Below, one piece after another: positions 53,333 through 61,316 of a stretch of DNA of 64,000 bases. The stretch spans positions 62,001-126,000 of the forward strand of contig CALLKK010000018.1 of NCBI GenBank assembly GCA_938008435.1, in the 5' to 3' direction. The stretch comes from an uncultured Steroidobacter sp. GTDB lineage: Bacteria > Pseudomonadota > Gammaproteobacteria > Steroidobacterales > Steroidobacteraceae. A program made the translations under genes and the position numbers. Below the pieces are notes generated by a model that ran no database searches, was not told the DNA's origin, and was given only the letters and a program-made list of their open reading frames with translations. The stretch's first letter is position 1. The number at the start of each line of letters is the position of its first letter.

Positions 53333-54069
53333 CGACCACGACAACCTCCCTGCGCGATGAGTACGGCGCGAACGTGATGGCGCTCGCCGATGCGCTCACG
53401 TCGGGCGATGACGCACGCTTTTTGGAAGAGCTCGATGCGCTCGTGCAGCGGCGCGAGCGCGCGCTCTTCGGCGAGCTGCGCAAGCTGACGGGCGATCTGC
53501 AAGCCGCGCTCGATCGCTTCACGCTCGATCCGCGTCTGCTCACGCTCGCGGAGAAGGAAGTGCCCGATGCGCGTCACCGCCTCGATCACGTGATCAAGCT
53601 CACCGACGAAGCGGCGCATCGCACGCTCGATCTGGTCGAGCAGTCCGCGCCGCTCGCCGAGCGCACCGCGCGCGAGGCGGCGCAGATCGTGGAGCTCTGG
53701 CGGCGCTTCCGCGCACGCAAGATCGAGGTGGATGAATTCAAGCACATGGTCGAGCGCATGGACGCATTTCTCGAAGCCACGCGCACCGACATGGACAAGG
53801 TGCGCGGCAATCTCTCGGAAGTGCTGCTCGCGCAGGGCTTCCAGGACCTTACCGGGCAAATCATCCGCGGCGTGATGAAGCTCGTGAGCGAGCTCGAGAC
53901 GACTTTGATCGATCTCGTGCGCATCTCGCGCTCGGGATTGCGCAACGGCGAGACGCCGAGCGACGAGCTGCGGCGCGGCTTCGGTCCGGCCGTTCCCGGC
54001 GTGAACAACGGTCCGGCCGTGAGCGATCAGAACGATGTCGATGCCCTGTTGTCGGGACTGGGCGTATAG
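53329..54069 (+). CDS. cheZ: Protein phosphatase CheZ
   Basis: A 246-residue helical protein that dephosphorylates CheY-P. Catalytic segment FQDLTGQIIRGVMKLV with D173 and Q177 (equivalents of E. coli D143 and Q147). The C-terminal tail NDVDALLSGLGV is the CheY-binding amphipathic peptide. ATG 53329 is chosen with GAGGAG 6 nt upstream. Confidence 0.95.
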   Translation: MTTTTTSLRDEYGANVMALADALTSGDDARFLEELDALVQRRERALFGELRKLTGDLQAALDRFTLDPRLLTLAEKEVPDARHRLDHVIKLTDEAAHRTLDLVEQSAPLAERTAREAAQIVELWRRFRARKIEVDEFKHMVERMDAFLEATRTDMDKVRGNLSEVLLAQGFQDLTGQIIRGVMKLVSELETTLIDLVRISRSGLRNGETPSDELRRGFGPAVPGVNNGPAVSDQNDVDALLSGLGV

Positions 54070-54093
54070 GAAGGCGAACGGGTCCGCTAACGC

Positions 54094-54834
54094 ATGGATA
54101 TCTTGAGTCTCATCGGTCTTGCGCTCGGAGGATGCGCCATCATCGTCGGCGCGATCCTCAAGGGTGCAGGCGCGCATGCCTTGCTCTCGTCGGCGGCCTT
54201 CATGATCGTGGTCGTCGGCACCGTGGCGGCGATCTGCGTGCAGACGCCGCTGCCGGTCATGAAGCGTGCGCTCAAGATTCTGCCGTGGGTGTTCCGTCCG
54301 CCCAAGGTGCAGCGCGCCGAGCTCATCAAGCGCATCGTCGAGTGGAGCAATACCGCGCGCAAGCAAGGTCTGCTCGGCTTGGAGAGCGCCATCGAGAGAG
54401 AGCGGGACGACTTCGTCCGCAAGGCGTTGCAGCTCGTCGTCGACGGCAGCGAGCCGGACGTGATCCGCAATACGCTCGAGGTCGACATGCAGGTTCGCGA
54501 GCAGGCCGATACCCGCGCGGCGCGCGTCTTCGAAGGCATGGGCGTGTATGCGCCGACGCTCGGCATCATCGGCGCGGTGCTCGGCCTCATGTCGGTGATG
54601 CAGAACCTGGCCGATCCGAGCAAGCTCGGCCAAGGCATCGCCGCGGCGTTCGTCGCGACGATTTACGGCATCGGACTTGCGAACCTGTTCTTCCTGCCTG
54701 CGGCGAGCAAGCTCAAGGTGGCGATTCAGTCGATGACCGAGGTCCGCGAGATGGTGATCGAGGGAATGATCTCCATTGCGCAGGGCGAGAACCCCCGCAG
54801 CATCGAGTCGAAGCTGCAGGGATATCTGCATTAG
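54094..54834 (+). CDS. motC: Flagellar motor stator protein MotC (MotA family)
   Basis: A 246-residue MotA-type protein with four membrane segments, the TPLPVMKRAL region, and the conserved FEGMGVYAPTLGIIGAVLGL before TM3/4. With MotD it forms a proton-driven stator of the MotCD type known in Pseudomonas. 24 bp after cheZ. No MotAB set is in the window. Confidence 0.94.
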   Translation: MDILSLIGLALGGCAIIVGAILKGAGAHALLSSAAFMIVVVGTVAAICVQTPLPVMKRALKILPWVFRPPKVQRAELIKRIVEWSNTARKQGLLGLESAIERERDDFVRKALQLVVDGSEPDVIRNTLEVDMQVREQADTRAARVFEGMGVYAPTLGIIGAVLGLMSVMQNLADPSKLGQGIAAAFVATIYGIGLANLFFLPAASKLKVAIQSMTEVREMVIEGMISIAQGENPRSIESKLQGYLH

Positions 54835-54866
54835 GACTGCCGCGTGCCGGCAAGAGGAGCCTTGCG

Positions 54867-54911
54867 ATGAACCCGACTCTTGCGGCAGCGTTGCGTTCAG
54901 ACGCTCGGTAG
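54867..54911 (+). other. 14-codon ORF between motC and motD
   Basis: AGAGGAG stands 7 nt before ATG 54867, a better ribosome site than motD itself has; the frame ends (TAG) 9 bp before motD. Product MNPTLAAALRSDAR. May be a coupling ORF or a remnant. Confidence 0.3.
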
Positions 54912-54920
54912 CTCTCACTC

Positions 54921-55877
54921 ATGGCGCGCCGTCACAAGAAGCACGAAGAGCACATCAACCACGAGGCGTGGGCGATCCCCTATGGGGATCTGCTCACCTT
55001 GTTGCTCGCGTTCTTCGTGGTGATGTACGCGATGTCGTCCATCAACGAGGGCAAGTACCGCGTGCTGTCCGATTCGCTCGTGGCCGCATTTCGCGGCGCG
55101 CCGCGCACGATCGAGCCGATTCAAGTGGGCGAGAAGACGAAGGGTTCGGGCGCCGACATTCAAATGACGATCGTGCAGCAGGCGATGCTCGAAGGTCAGC
55201 CGCGCGACATGCTCGAGCCGCTGTTCGACTCGCCGATCGTGCGCGAGCGCTTCGGCCATGCGCCGAATCGCGCGCTCAATTCCGAAGCGATGCCGACCGG
55301 CGAGTTGGTGACGCTCGAAAGCGTGGCGCGCGAGGTCGAGCGCGCCATGGCCGGACTGATCGAAGAGGATCTCATCGTCGTGCGGCGCCAGAGCTCCTGG
55401 GTGGAGGTGGAGATCCGCACCGACATCCTGTTCCCGAGCGGCGTAGCGACGCTGTCGCCGAGTGCCGAGAAGATTCTCGAACAGCTGGCCGCCGTGCTGG
55501 CACCGTTCCCGAATCCGATCCGCGTGGAAGGCCACACCGACAACGTGCCGATCAACACGGTGGCGTTTCCGTCGAATTGGGAGCTCTCGGCGGCGCGTGC
55601 AGCGAGCGTCGTGCATCTCTTCATGAAGCAGGGGCTTGCTCCGCAGCGTCTCGCAGTCATCGGCTTGGGCGAATATCGCCCGGTGCAGTCGAACGCCACG
55701 CCGGAAGGCCGCAACGCGAATCGGCGTGTGGTGCTGGTGATCCTGAGCGGCGACGGGCTGCCCGAAGGCGATTACGGTCAGCGCCGTCTGGCGCCGCCGC
55801 CGGAAGCGCTCACCGAGCGCGCGCCGGTTGCCGAGCCTGCAGTCGGGCTGGCAGGCCCCGTCAAAGCAGCACCCTGA
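54921..55877 (+). CDS. motD: Flagellar motor stator protein MotD (MotB family)
   Basis: A 318-residue protein. Basic N-terminus (MARRHKKHEEHINHEAWAIP), one membrane segment at about 22-42 with the proton-binding Asp in PYGDLLTLLLAFFVVMYAMS, then an OmpA-like peptidoglycan-binding domain (VEGHTDNVPINTVAFPSNWE). Anchors the stator to the cell wall. Confidence 0.95.
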   Translation: MARRHKKHEEHINHEAWAIPYGDLLTLLLAFFVVMYAMSSINEGKYRVLSDSLVAAFRGAPRTIEPIQVGEKTKGSGADIQMTIVQQAMLEGQPRDMLEPLFDSPIVRERFGHAPNRALNSEAMPTGELVTLESVAREVERAMAGLIEEDLIVVRRQSSWVEVEIRTDILFPSGVATLSPSAEKILEQLAAVLAPFPNPIRVEGHTDNVPINTVAFPSNWELSAARAASVVHLFMKQGLAPQRLAVIGLGEYRPVQSNATPEGRNANRRVVLVILSGDGLPEGDYGQRRLAPPPEALTERAPVAEPAVGLAGPVKAAP

Positions 55878-55881
55878 TTCT

Positions 55882-55901
55882 TTGCGCCTCGGCCGGCGCA
55901 A
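55882..55901 (+). terminator. Hairpin after motD
   Basis: TTGCGCC (55882-55888) and GGCGCAA (55895-55901), a perfect 7 bp stem, followed by CCATCTCTTT. 5 bp after the motD stop. Confidence 0.55.
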
Positions 55902-55939
55902 CCATCTCTTTGCCGACTTGCGAAGTGCCGGCAGACGTT

Positions 55940-55955
55940 TGGCACGCCTCGTGCT
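55940..55955 (+). promoter_or_regulatory. Sigma-54 promoter of the DUF2802 gene
   Basis: TGGCACGCCTCGTGCT: GG-N10-GC, one mismatch (G for T) in the TTGCT box. Confidence 0.75.
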
Positions 55956-56005
55956 TGATTCCCTGTAGAACCCTCGCGCGCGCGCCAGAAAGTTGACGCA
56001 GCGAA

Positions 56006-56021
56006 TGTGACGAGGGTCACA
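56006..56021. promoter_or_regulatory. Perfect CRP-type palindrome just before the DUF2802 gene
   Basis: TGTGACGAGGGTCACA is a perfect TGTGA-N6-TCACA. Its last base begins the AGGAG ribosome site, and it lies ~40 bp downstream of the predicted sigma-54 start, where a bound protein would block rather than activate. Confidence 0.55.
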
Positions 56022-56030
56022 GGAGTCGCT

Positions 56031-56579
56031 ATGTTCGAGATTCTGCCCAATCCTTCGCTCGAGCTCGTGTTGATCGCGGGACGTGCGGTGATGCTGATCG
56101 GCGCGTTCTGGATCTTTGCGTTGGCCTTCATTCGCTGGCGGCGCGCGGACGAGCGCAATACCGAACGGCTGCACGCACAGCTCGAACGTACGTTCGAGGA
56201 AGTGCGCAGTCTCCACGAGACCATCGCCGTGATGAAGGCGCGCCTTGAAGCCTTGAACGAACGCGTCGAAGTCGATGCGCGGCTCGCACCGGCCGGTCCG
56301 GTCAGCGCGCAGCGCGGCTACGACCTGGCGCAGCGGCTCGCGAAGAACGGCTCGGACATCGAGGATCTCATGGCGAGCTGCGGAGTGACGCGCCATGAGG
56401 CCGAGCTCTTGCTGCGTCTACATGGCGGCAAGCAGCGCGACGGCGAGGCGAGCTGGACGAATCGCGATGCGCCTGCAGCCGCGAGCCCATCGCCAAGCTG
56501 GTCGATGCCGGCGCAGCCGACGCCACCGCCTGCCGCTACGGGCAGAAAACGCGGGTCGTTATTGAGTGTGGTGGGATAG
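56031..56579 (+). CDS. DUF2802 domain membrane-anchored protein
   Basis: A 182-residue protein with one membrane segment (LVLIAGRAVMLIGAFWIFAL, about 14-33), a coiled coil (ERTFEEVRSLHETIAVMKAR), the DUF2802 helix-turn segment (GYDLAQRLAKNGSDIEDLMA, then CGVTRHEAELLLRLHG), and a Pro-rich tail. DUF2802 proteins occur next to chemotaxis/flagellar genes in gammaproteobacteria; function unknown. ATG 56031 has AGGAG 5 nt upstream. Expressed from its own sigma-54 promoter. Confidence 0.85.
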   Translation: MFEILPNPSLELVLIAGRAVMLIGAFWIFALAFIRWRRADERNTERLHAQLERTFEEVRSLHETIAVMKARLEALNERVEVDARLAPAGPVSAQRGYDLAQRLAKNGSDIEDLMASCGVTRHEAELLLRLHGGKQRDGEASWTNRDAPAAASPSPSWSMPAQPTPPPAATGRKRGSLLSVVG

Positions 56580-56602
56580 CTAGGCCGTTGGCTCTGGTGC
56601 TT

Positions 56603-56622
56603 TGGCCCTGGGTGCTGGGCCA
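56603..56622. terminator. Hairpin between convergent genes
   Basis: TGGCCC and GGGCCA around an 8 nt loop, flanked by a further CTCTGG/CCAGAG pair, between the DUF2802 gene and flhX. Confidence 0.4.
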
Positions 56623-56696
56623 GAGATTTCCTTGGCGTGAGCGTCCTTCCTGCCGATGCGGAGCGAAGGCCTTCGTGCCGCAAGCCCTCGGTCAAG

Positions 56697-56957
56697 TCAC
56701 CGCTTGCCGCTGACCATCCACGCGAACGCCAACACATGCGCAATGGCGACGTAGAGCTCGCGGGGAATTTCCTGATGCAGCTCGACCCGGGCTAGTGCCG
56801 TTGCGAGGGCGGTGTTCTCCTGCAGCGGTACGCGATGCTCGCGCGCTTTCTCGATGATGCGCTCGGCGAGCTCGCCGCGACCCTTCGCAATGACGCGCGG
56901 GGCACCGCGACGGTTGTAGTGCAGGGCGACTGCCAGTGCCTGACGTCGTTCGCTCAT
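56697..56957 (-). CDS. FlhB C-terminal-domain homologue (FlhX-type)
   Basis: An 86-residue cytoplasmic protein resembling the C-terminal domain of FlhB (RQALAVALHYNRRGAPRVIA, then the RIIEKAREHRVPL and IPRELYVAIAHVLAFAW segments). It lacks the NPTH cleavage motif and all membrane segments. Such FlhB-C homologues can replace or modulate the export switch. It begins on the stop of the fliK-like gene (ATGA), so the two are translationally coupled. Confidence 0.9.
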   Translation of the reverse strand: MSERRQALAVALHYNRRGAPRVIAKGRGELAERIIEKAREHRVPLQENTALATALARVELHQEIPRELYVAIAHVLAFAWMVSGKR

Positions 56958-58150
56958 GCGCGCACATCCAACAAACGGGCAGGGCGCAGACCGTGTTCGC
57001 CGGCCGGCATGCCATGAAGACAGACGATTCGATCGATCTCGAGCCCGGCTTCGCGCAGCATCGCTTCGAGCTCGTGCGAGCGTGCGGACAGTGCCTCGAC
57101 GATACCTGCCGATTCGGCACGCAGCTGCACGCCGACGCGCCGGCCGCGCAGCGTGACGCGCGCATGCAAGGCGCCGACGGCGCCGAGATCGAGCGCGGCT
57201 TCGACGGACCACGCGCGCTGTGCGTCGCGTTCGCCGCGCGCAGCTTCTTCGTCTTGCGCGATGCGCAGACGCAGCACGCTCGCGCGATCGTCGTGCCGAA
57301 TCGGCAGCTCGATGAGGAGCGCGGGCGGTGCCTCCGCGCCGCTGTTGGCGAGCTGAACCGTCGTCAAACGTGCGAGCGCACCTTCGGTCTGCCGCGACAA
57401 CTCATGCAGTTGTTCGGCGGGCGCATCGAGCAGCGCAAGCGTCGCCGGTGCGCCGTTGAGCGCCTGCAGCGGGCCGTGCTGCGTGGGAAGCGGCGCGTGG
57501 CCTGCGATGTCCGAGCGCGCAGCGCTGCCGCGTGCGCCGGCATCCTGCAGCGCGCGGTGCAGGCCGAGCAGCAAGGCTTTGAGATCGTTGGCAGGCGCAT
57601 CCGACATGCGGCTCGTCTGCGCGCCGAGATTCGCTTCGAAGAAAGTGCCCGAACGATGCACGGCCTGTTCGAGCGCATCGGGATCGGTGAGCGAAGCCGC
57701 TTGCGGAAGCGCTTGCCACAAACGCGCCGCGGCCGCGAGCACCGGGCGCGGCAACGCGTCCGTGGCGCCCTTGCCGCGCGCGAGCCACGCGAGATTGGCG
57801 AGCAGCAGCGCAGGGCTTTCCTGTTTCGGAAGGAATCGTCGCAGCGCTTCGGCCGTCGCTTGCGCTTCGTCGGCTTCAGGTGCCTCGACGGACAACGTTT
57901 CCAGCGCGAGCACGGGATGCGTGCGCAACACGCGCACTTGCAAGCGCTCGCCGTGTGCCGGTCCGTGTTCGTCGCCCGAGGCGATGCGGGCGGGATAGCG
58001 CTGGCCCGCGAGCTCGAGCCAGAGCTCGCCGGTGCTCGCATTGCGGATGGCGAGCGCCGGCAATACGGCGCCGATGCGCCACTCGGCCAGCAGGCTCGGG
58101 CGCAGATGGGTCGGCGTCGTGCCGCGAATGCTCTCCAAATCAAGTCGCAT
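56954..58150 (-). CDS. Second FliK-like hook-length control protein
   Basis: A 398-residue protein with a FliK-type C-terminal domain at about 265-350 (LLIELPIRHDDRASVLRLRI, then WSVEAALDLGAVGALHARVT). It starts at ATG 58150 and ends on the flhX start. FliK and FlhB partner in the hook-to-filament switch, so a coupled FliK2-FlhX pair looks like an accessory switch. It lacks the low-complexity ruler-type N-terminus of the other FliK. Alternatives: a regulator unrelated to hook length. Confidence 0.83.
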   Translation of the reverse strand: MRLDLESIRGTTPTHLRPSLLAEWRIGAVLPALAIRNASTGELWLELAGQRYPARIASGDEHGPAHGERLQVRVLRTHPVLALETLSVEAPEADEAQATAEALRRFLPKQESPALLLANLAWLARGKGATDALPRPVLAAAARLWQALPQAASLTDPDALEQAVHRSGTFFEANLGAQTSRMSDAPANDLKALLLGLHRALQDAGARGSAARSDIAGHAPLPTQHGPLQALNGAPATLALLDAPAEQLHELSRQTEGALARLTTVQLANSGAEAPPALLIELPIRHDDRASVLRLRIAQDEEAARGERDAQRAWSVEAALDLGAVGALHARVTLRGRRVGVQLRAESAGIVEALSARSHELEAMLREAGLEIDRIVCLHGMPAGEHGLRPARLLDVRA

Positions 58151-58175
58151 GTCGAATCGAGCCAGCGCGGCCCCG

Positions 58176-58191
58176 TGTGACGTGTATCACG
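58176..58191. promoter_or_regulatory. CRP-like palindrome between fliK2 and the second chemotaxis operon
   Basis: TGTGACGTGTATCACG, TGTGA-N6-TCAC, 26 bp upstream of the divergent fliK-like start. Confidence 0.42.
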
Positions 58192-58351
58192 GCAATTTAA
58201 CGGCAGCGCTCGGCAGGGCTTGAGTGAATGCAGCGCGCGACGATGCAGAGTGAGAAACCTTCGGCGGCCCGCGTCGCCGTCCGCGCCGCTTTGGCGGGAA
58301 GCCTGCGGGTTTCCCTCATGGGGCGATTGCCATAACGCGACGCAGCTCTCA

Positions 58352-58378
58352 TCAAGCGGCTAGGGCAGATGCCGATAT
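58352..58378 (+). promoter_or_regulatory. FliA (sigma-28) promoter of the STAS-cheY-cheA operon
   Basis: TCAAGCGG-N11-GCCGATAT: exact spacing, -10 seven of eight. Start near 58385, 41 nt before the STAS gene. Confidence 0.83.
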
Positions 58379-58425
58379 GTAAGCAGGAATCTGTGAAATC
58401 GTGCCCGCGAGGAGCGAGCACCGCC

Positions 58426-58809
58426 ATGAAGACGACGAAACGCAAGTCCAAATCGACAGAGACGACGCCGGCGGCTGAGGCAGGTGCGCCGGCGGGCGGC
58501 GTGCCGCAGGACGCATCTTCGGGACGCGTCATCGCGCTGTCGAGTCACTGCACGATCAAGGACGCTGCGGCGCTCAAGCAGGAGCTGTGCAAAGTTGCGC
58601 AGGCGACCGACGAGGTCGTCGTCGATATCGGTGCCGTCGAGCGGGTCGATACCACCACGATCCAGCTCCTGAGTGCTTTCGTACGCGATCGTCAACGTCG
58701 CGCTCAGAAGGTGACGTGGTGCGGCGTATCCCAGGCATGGGACGAGGCAGTGCGTCTGCTGGGCGCCGGCGAGATTCTCGGCTACGGCGCGCAGGGGGCT
58801 AGCTCGTGA
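58426..58809 (+). CDS. STAS-domain protein (anti-sigma-factor-antagonist-like)
   Basis: A 127-residue protein: a basic, disordered N-terminus (MKTTKRKSKSTETTPAAEAG) and a STAS domain from about 35 (VIALSSHCTIKDAAALKQEL; VVVDIGAVERVDTTTIQLLS). The phospho-site position reads D-T-T-T, so Thr could be modified. Such proteins are common first genes of gammaproteobacterial che operons; partner unknown. The stop overlaps the cheY start (GTGA). Confidence 0.85.
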   Translation: MKTTKRKSKSTETTPAAEAGAPAGGVPQDASSGRVIALSSHCTIKDAAALKQELCKVAQATDEVVVDIGAVERVDTTTIQLLSAFVRDRQRRAQKVTWCGVSQAWDEAVRLLGAGEILGYGAQGASS

Positions 58810-59168
58810 CGCGCATTCTCGCAGTCGATGACTCGCCGTCGATGCGGGATATGGTCCGCATTGCGCTCACGAGCGCCGGTTTCGAAGTCGTGCAGGCGAC
58901 CGACGGCGAAGAAGCGCTGCGGCTGGCGCGCGCGGAAGCGTTCGACCTCGTGCTCGCCGACGTGAACATGCCGAACATGGACGGCATCGCGCTCATTCGC
59001 GCGCTGCGCGCAGAAGATGCCTATCGCCACACCCCGATTCTGATGTTGACGACGGATGGATCCGCCGAACGCAAGCGGGAGGGAAAAGAAGCAGGTGCGA
59101 CTGGGTGGATCGTCAAACCGTTCGATCCGGCTCAGCTCGTCGCCACGATGCTGCGGGTACTGAGATAA
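58806..59168 (+). CDS. cheY: CheY-like response regulator (second copy)
   Basis: A 120-residue single receiver: D8, D9, phospho-acceptor D52, T82, K104. GTG start in the STAS stop. Differs from the cheZ-linked CheY (no Trp after the phospho-Asp). May act as a phosphate sink or signal to a different target; sits directly before cheA. Confidence 0.9.
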   Translation: MTRILAVDDSPSMRDMVRIALTSAGFEVVQATDGEEALRLARAEAFDLVLADVNMPNMDGIALIRALRAEDAYRHTPILMLTTDGSAERKREGKEAGATGWIVKPFDPAQLVATMLRVLR

Positions 59169-59171
59169 GTC

Positions 59172-61277
59172 ATGGCGCTCGATCTTGCTCAATTCCACGA
59201 CGCGTTCTTCGACGAGAGCTATGAAGCGCTCGATACGATGGAAGCGGCGCTTCTCAAGCTCAACGTCGGCGCGCCCGATCCGGAGCTGATCAATACCATT
59301 TTCCGTGTCGCCCATTCGATCAAGGGCGGCAGCGCGACTTTCGGATTCACCGAGGTCGCTTCGTTCACGCACACCTGCGAGACGCTGCTCGATGAGCTGC
59401 GCGGCAATCGCATGCAGGTGACGCAGCACATCTCGAACCTCTTGCTCAAGTCCGTCGACGTGATGCGCGAGATGCTGCGTTGCGTGCAGCACAAGGAGCC
59501 GATCGATGCGCAGCGCGTCGCCGATCTGCAGTTCGATCTCGAGCTGACCATCGCACAGAACGATGCGGCGGCCTCGTCGCCGGCAGCGGCGCCGGCGCCC
59601 GCAGCGGCAGAAGCGCCTGCGCAGCCGGCGGTGCAGGGCATGGCGCATCGCTGGCGCATTCGTTTCAAGCCGCGGCCGCAGCTGCTCGCGCACGGCAACG
59701 ATCCGCTGCGCATGCTGCGCGAGCTGAGCGAGCTCGGCGTGCTCGAGGTCAAGCTCGATGCCGCCAAGCTGCCCGAGCTCGAGCAGCTCGATGCGGAAAG
59801 CTGCTACTTCGCATGGGACATCACGCTCGAGAGCGACGCCGGCCGCGACGTGATCGAGCAGGTCTTCGATTGGGCCGAGGGCGACTGCGAGCTCGAGATC
59901 ACCGACGAACGCGCGGCACCGGCCGAGTCGGGCTCGACCGAACCCGGCACGACGGCCGCTCAACCTGAGCCAGCCGCCGCCGCGAGCGCGCCGGCTGCGC
60001 CAGCCAAGGCCGAAGCGCCCGCACCGAGCCCAGCGCCGAAGCCCGCGGAAGCACCCAAGGTCGTGCACGAACACGACAGCCCGAAGCACGGCTTGGGCGA
60101 CGGCAGCTCGATTCGCGTGAGCACCGAGAAGATCGACGAGCTCATGAACACCGTCGGCGAGCTCGTGATCACGCAATCGATGCTGAGCCAGCTCAGCACG
60201 AAGGTGACGGGCCCGGTGGCCGAGCAGCTGCGCTCGGGACTCGCGCAGCTCGAGCGCAACATGCGCGAGCTGCAAGAGAGCGTGATGCGCGTGCGCATGC
60301 TGCCCATCAGCTTCGTGTTCAGCCGCTTCCCGCGCATGGTGCGCGATCTCAGCCAGCGTCTGAAGAAACAAGTCGAGCTGAAGGTCACGGGCGAGCAGAC
60401 CGAGCTCGACAAGACGGTGCTCGAGAAGATCGGCGATCCGCTCGTGCATCTGGTGCGCAACAGCGTCGACCACGGCATCGAGCTGCCGGAGGTGCGTTTG
60501 GCCGCGGGCAAGCCGGCGACCGGTACGGTGTCGCTCGAGGCCTATCACAAGGGCGGGAACATCACGATCGAAGTCGGCGACGACGGCGGCGGCCTCGACA
60601 AGGACAAGATCCTGGCGAAGGCGCGTGCGCGCGGCCTCGTCGGTCCGAACGATCAGCTCACCGACGAGCAGATCTACGACCTCATCTTTGTCGCGGGCTT
60701 CTCGACGGCCGAGCAGGCGACCGATATCTCGGGGCGCGGCGTCGGCATGGACGTCGTCCGCCGCAACATCAAGGAATTGGGCGGCACGATCGAGGTGCGC
60801 TCGCAGCGCGGCAAGGGCTCGCGCTTCATCATCACGCTGCCGTTGACGCTCGCGATCGTCGACGGTCAGTCGGTGGTGGTCGGCACCGAGACGTACATCG
60901 TGCCGCTCGTCACCATCATCGAGTCCCTGCAGCTCAAGCCGGCCATGGTCAATCGCGTGGCCGGTCAGGGCGAGGTGTTCTGGTTCCGCGAGCAGTACGT
61001 GCCGATCGTGCGCCTGCACGAGGTGTTCGGCGTGCGCCCGCGTTCCACGCACCTGCATGAGGGGCTGATCATGGTCGTCGAAGGCGACGGCAAGCGCGTC
61101 GGCCTGTTCGTCGACGACCTGCTCGGTCAGCAGCAAGTGGTCATCAAGTCGCTCGAAACCAATTTCCGCCGCGTGGAGGGCGTGTCGGGAGCAACGATTC
61201 TCGGAGACGGTTCGGTTGCATTGATTCTCGACGTTCCAGGGCTGATTCGCGTCGCTTCGCAGCGGGCGGCCGCCTGA
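59172..61277 (+). CDS. cheA: Chemotaxis histidine kinase CheA
   Basis: A 701-residue kinase. HPt domain with H48 (VAHSIKGGSATFGF), a central region (about 155-245) with an Ala/Pro linker to 300, dimerisation helices (EKIDELMNTVGELVITQSML), HATPase domain with HLVRNSVDHGIE and DDGGGLD, and a CheW-like regulatory domain at the C-terminus (VDGQSVVVGTETYIVPLVTI). Phosphorylates CheY. 3 bp after cheY. Confidence 0.97.
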   Translation: MALDLAQFHDAFFDESYEALDTMEAALLKLNVGAPDPELINTIFRVAHSIKGGSATFGFTEVASFTHTCETLLDELRGNRMQVTQHISNLLLKSVDVMREMLRCVQHKEPIDAQRVADLQFDLELTIAQNDAAASSPAAAPAPAAAEAPAQPAVQGMAHRWRIRFKPRPQLLAHGNDPLRMLRELSELGVLEVKLDAAKLPELEQLDAESCYFAWDITLESDAGRDVIEQVFDWAEGDCELEITDERAAPAESGSTEPGTTAAQPEPAAAASAPAAPAKAEAPAPSPAPKPAEAPKVVHEHDSPKHGLGDGSSIRVSTEKIDELMNTVGELVITQSMLSQLSTKVTGPVAEQLRSGLAQLERNMRELQESVMRVRMLPISFVFSRFPRMVRDLSQRLKKQVELKVTGEQTELDKTVLEKIGDPLVHLVRNSVDHGIELPEVRLAAGKPATGTVSLEAYHKGGNITIEVGDDGGGLDKDKILAKARARGLVGPNDQLTDEQIYDLIFVAGFSTAEQATDISGRGVGMDVVRRNIKELGGTIEVRSQRGKGSRFIITLPLTLAIVDGQSVVVGTETYIVPLVTIIESLQLKPAMVNRVAGQGEVFWFREQYVPIVRLHEVFGVRPRSTHLHEGLIMVVEGDGKRVGLFVDDLLGQQQVVIKSLETNFRRVEGVSGATILGDGSVALILDVPGLIRVASQRAAA

Positions 61278-61316
61278 GTACGCGTGACGTTTCGATAACT
61301 CAAACAAGGCACAGCT

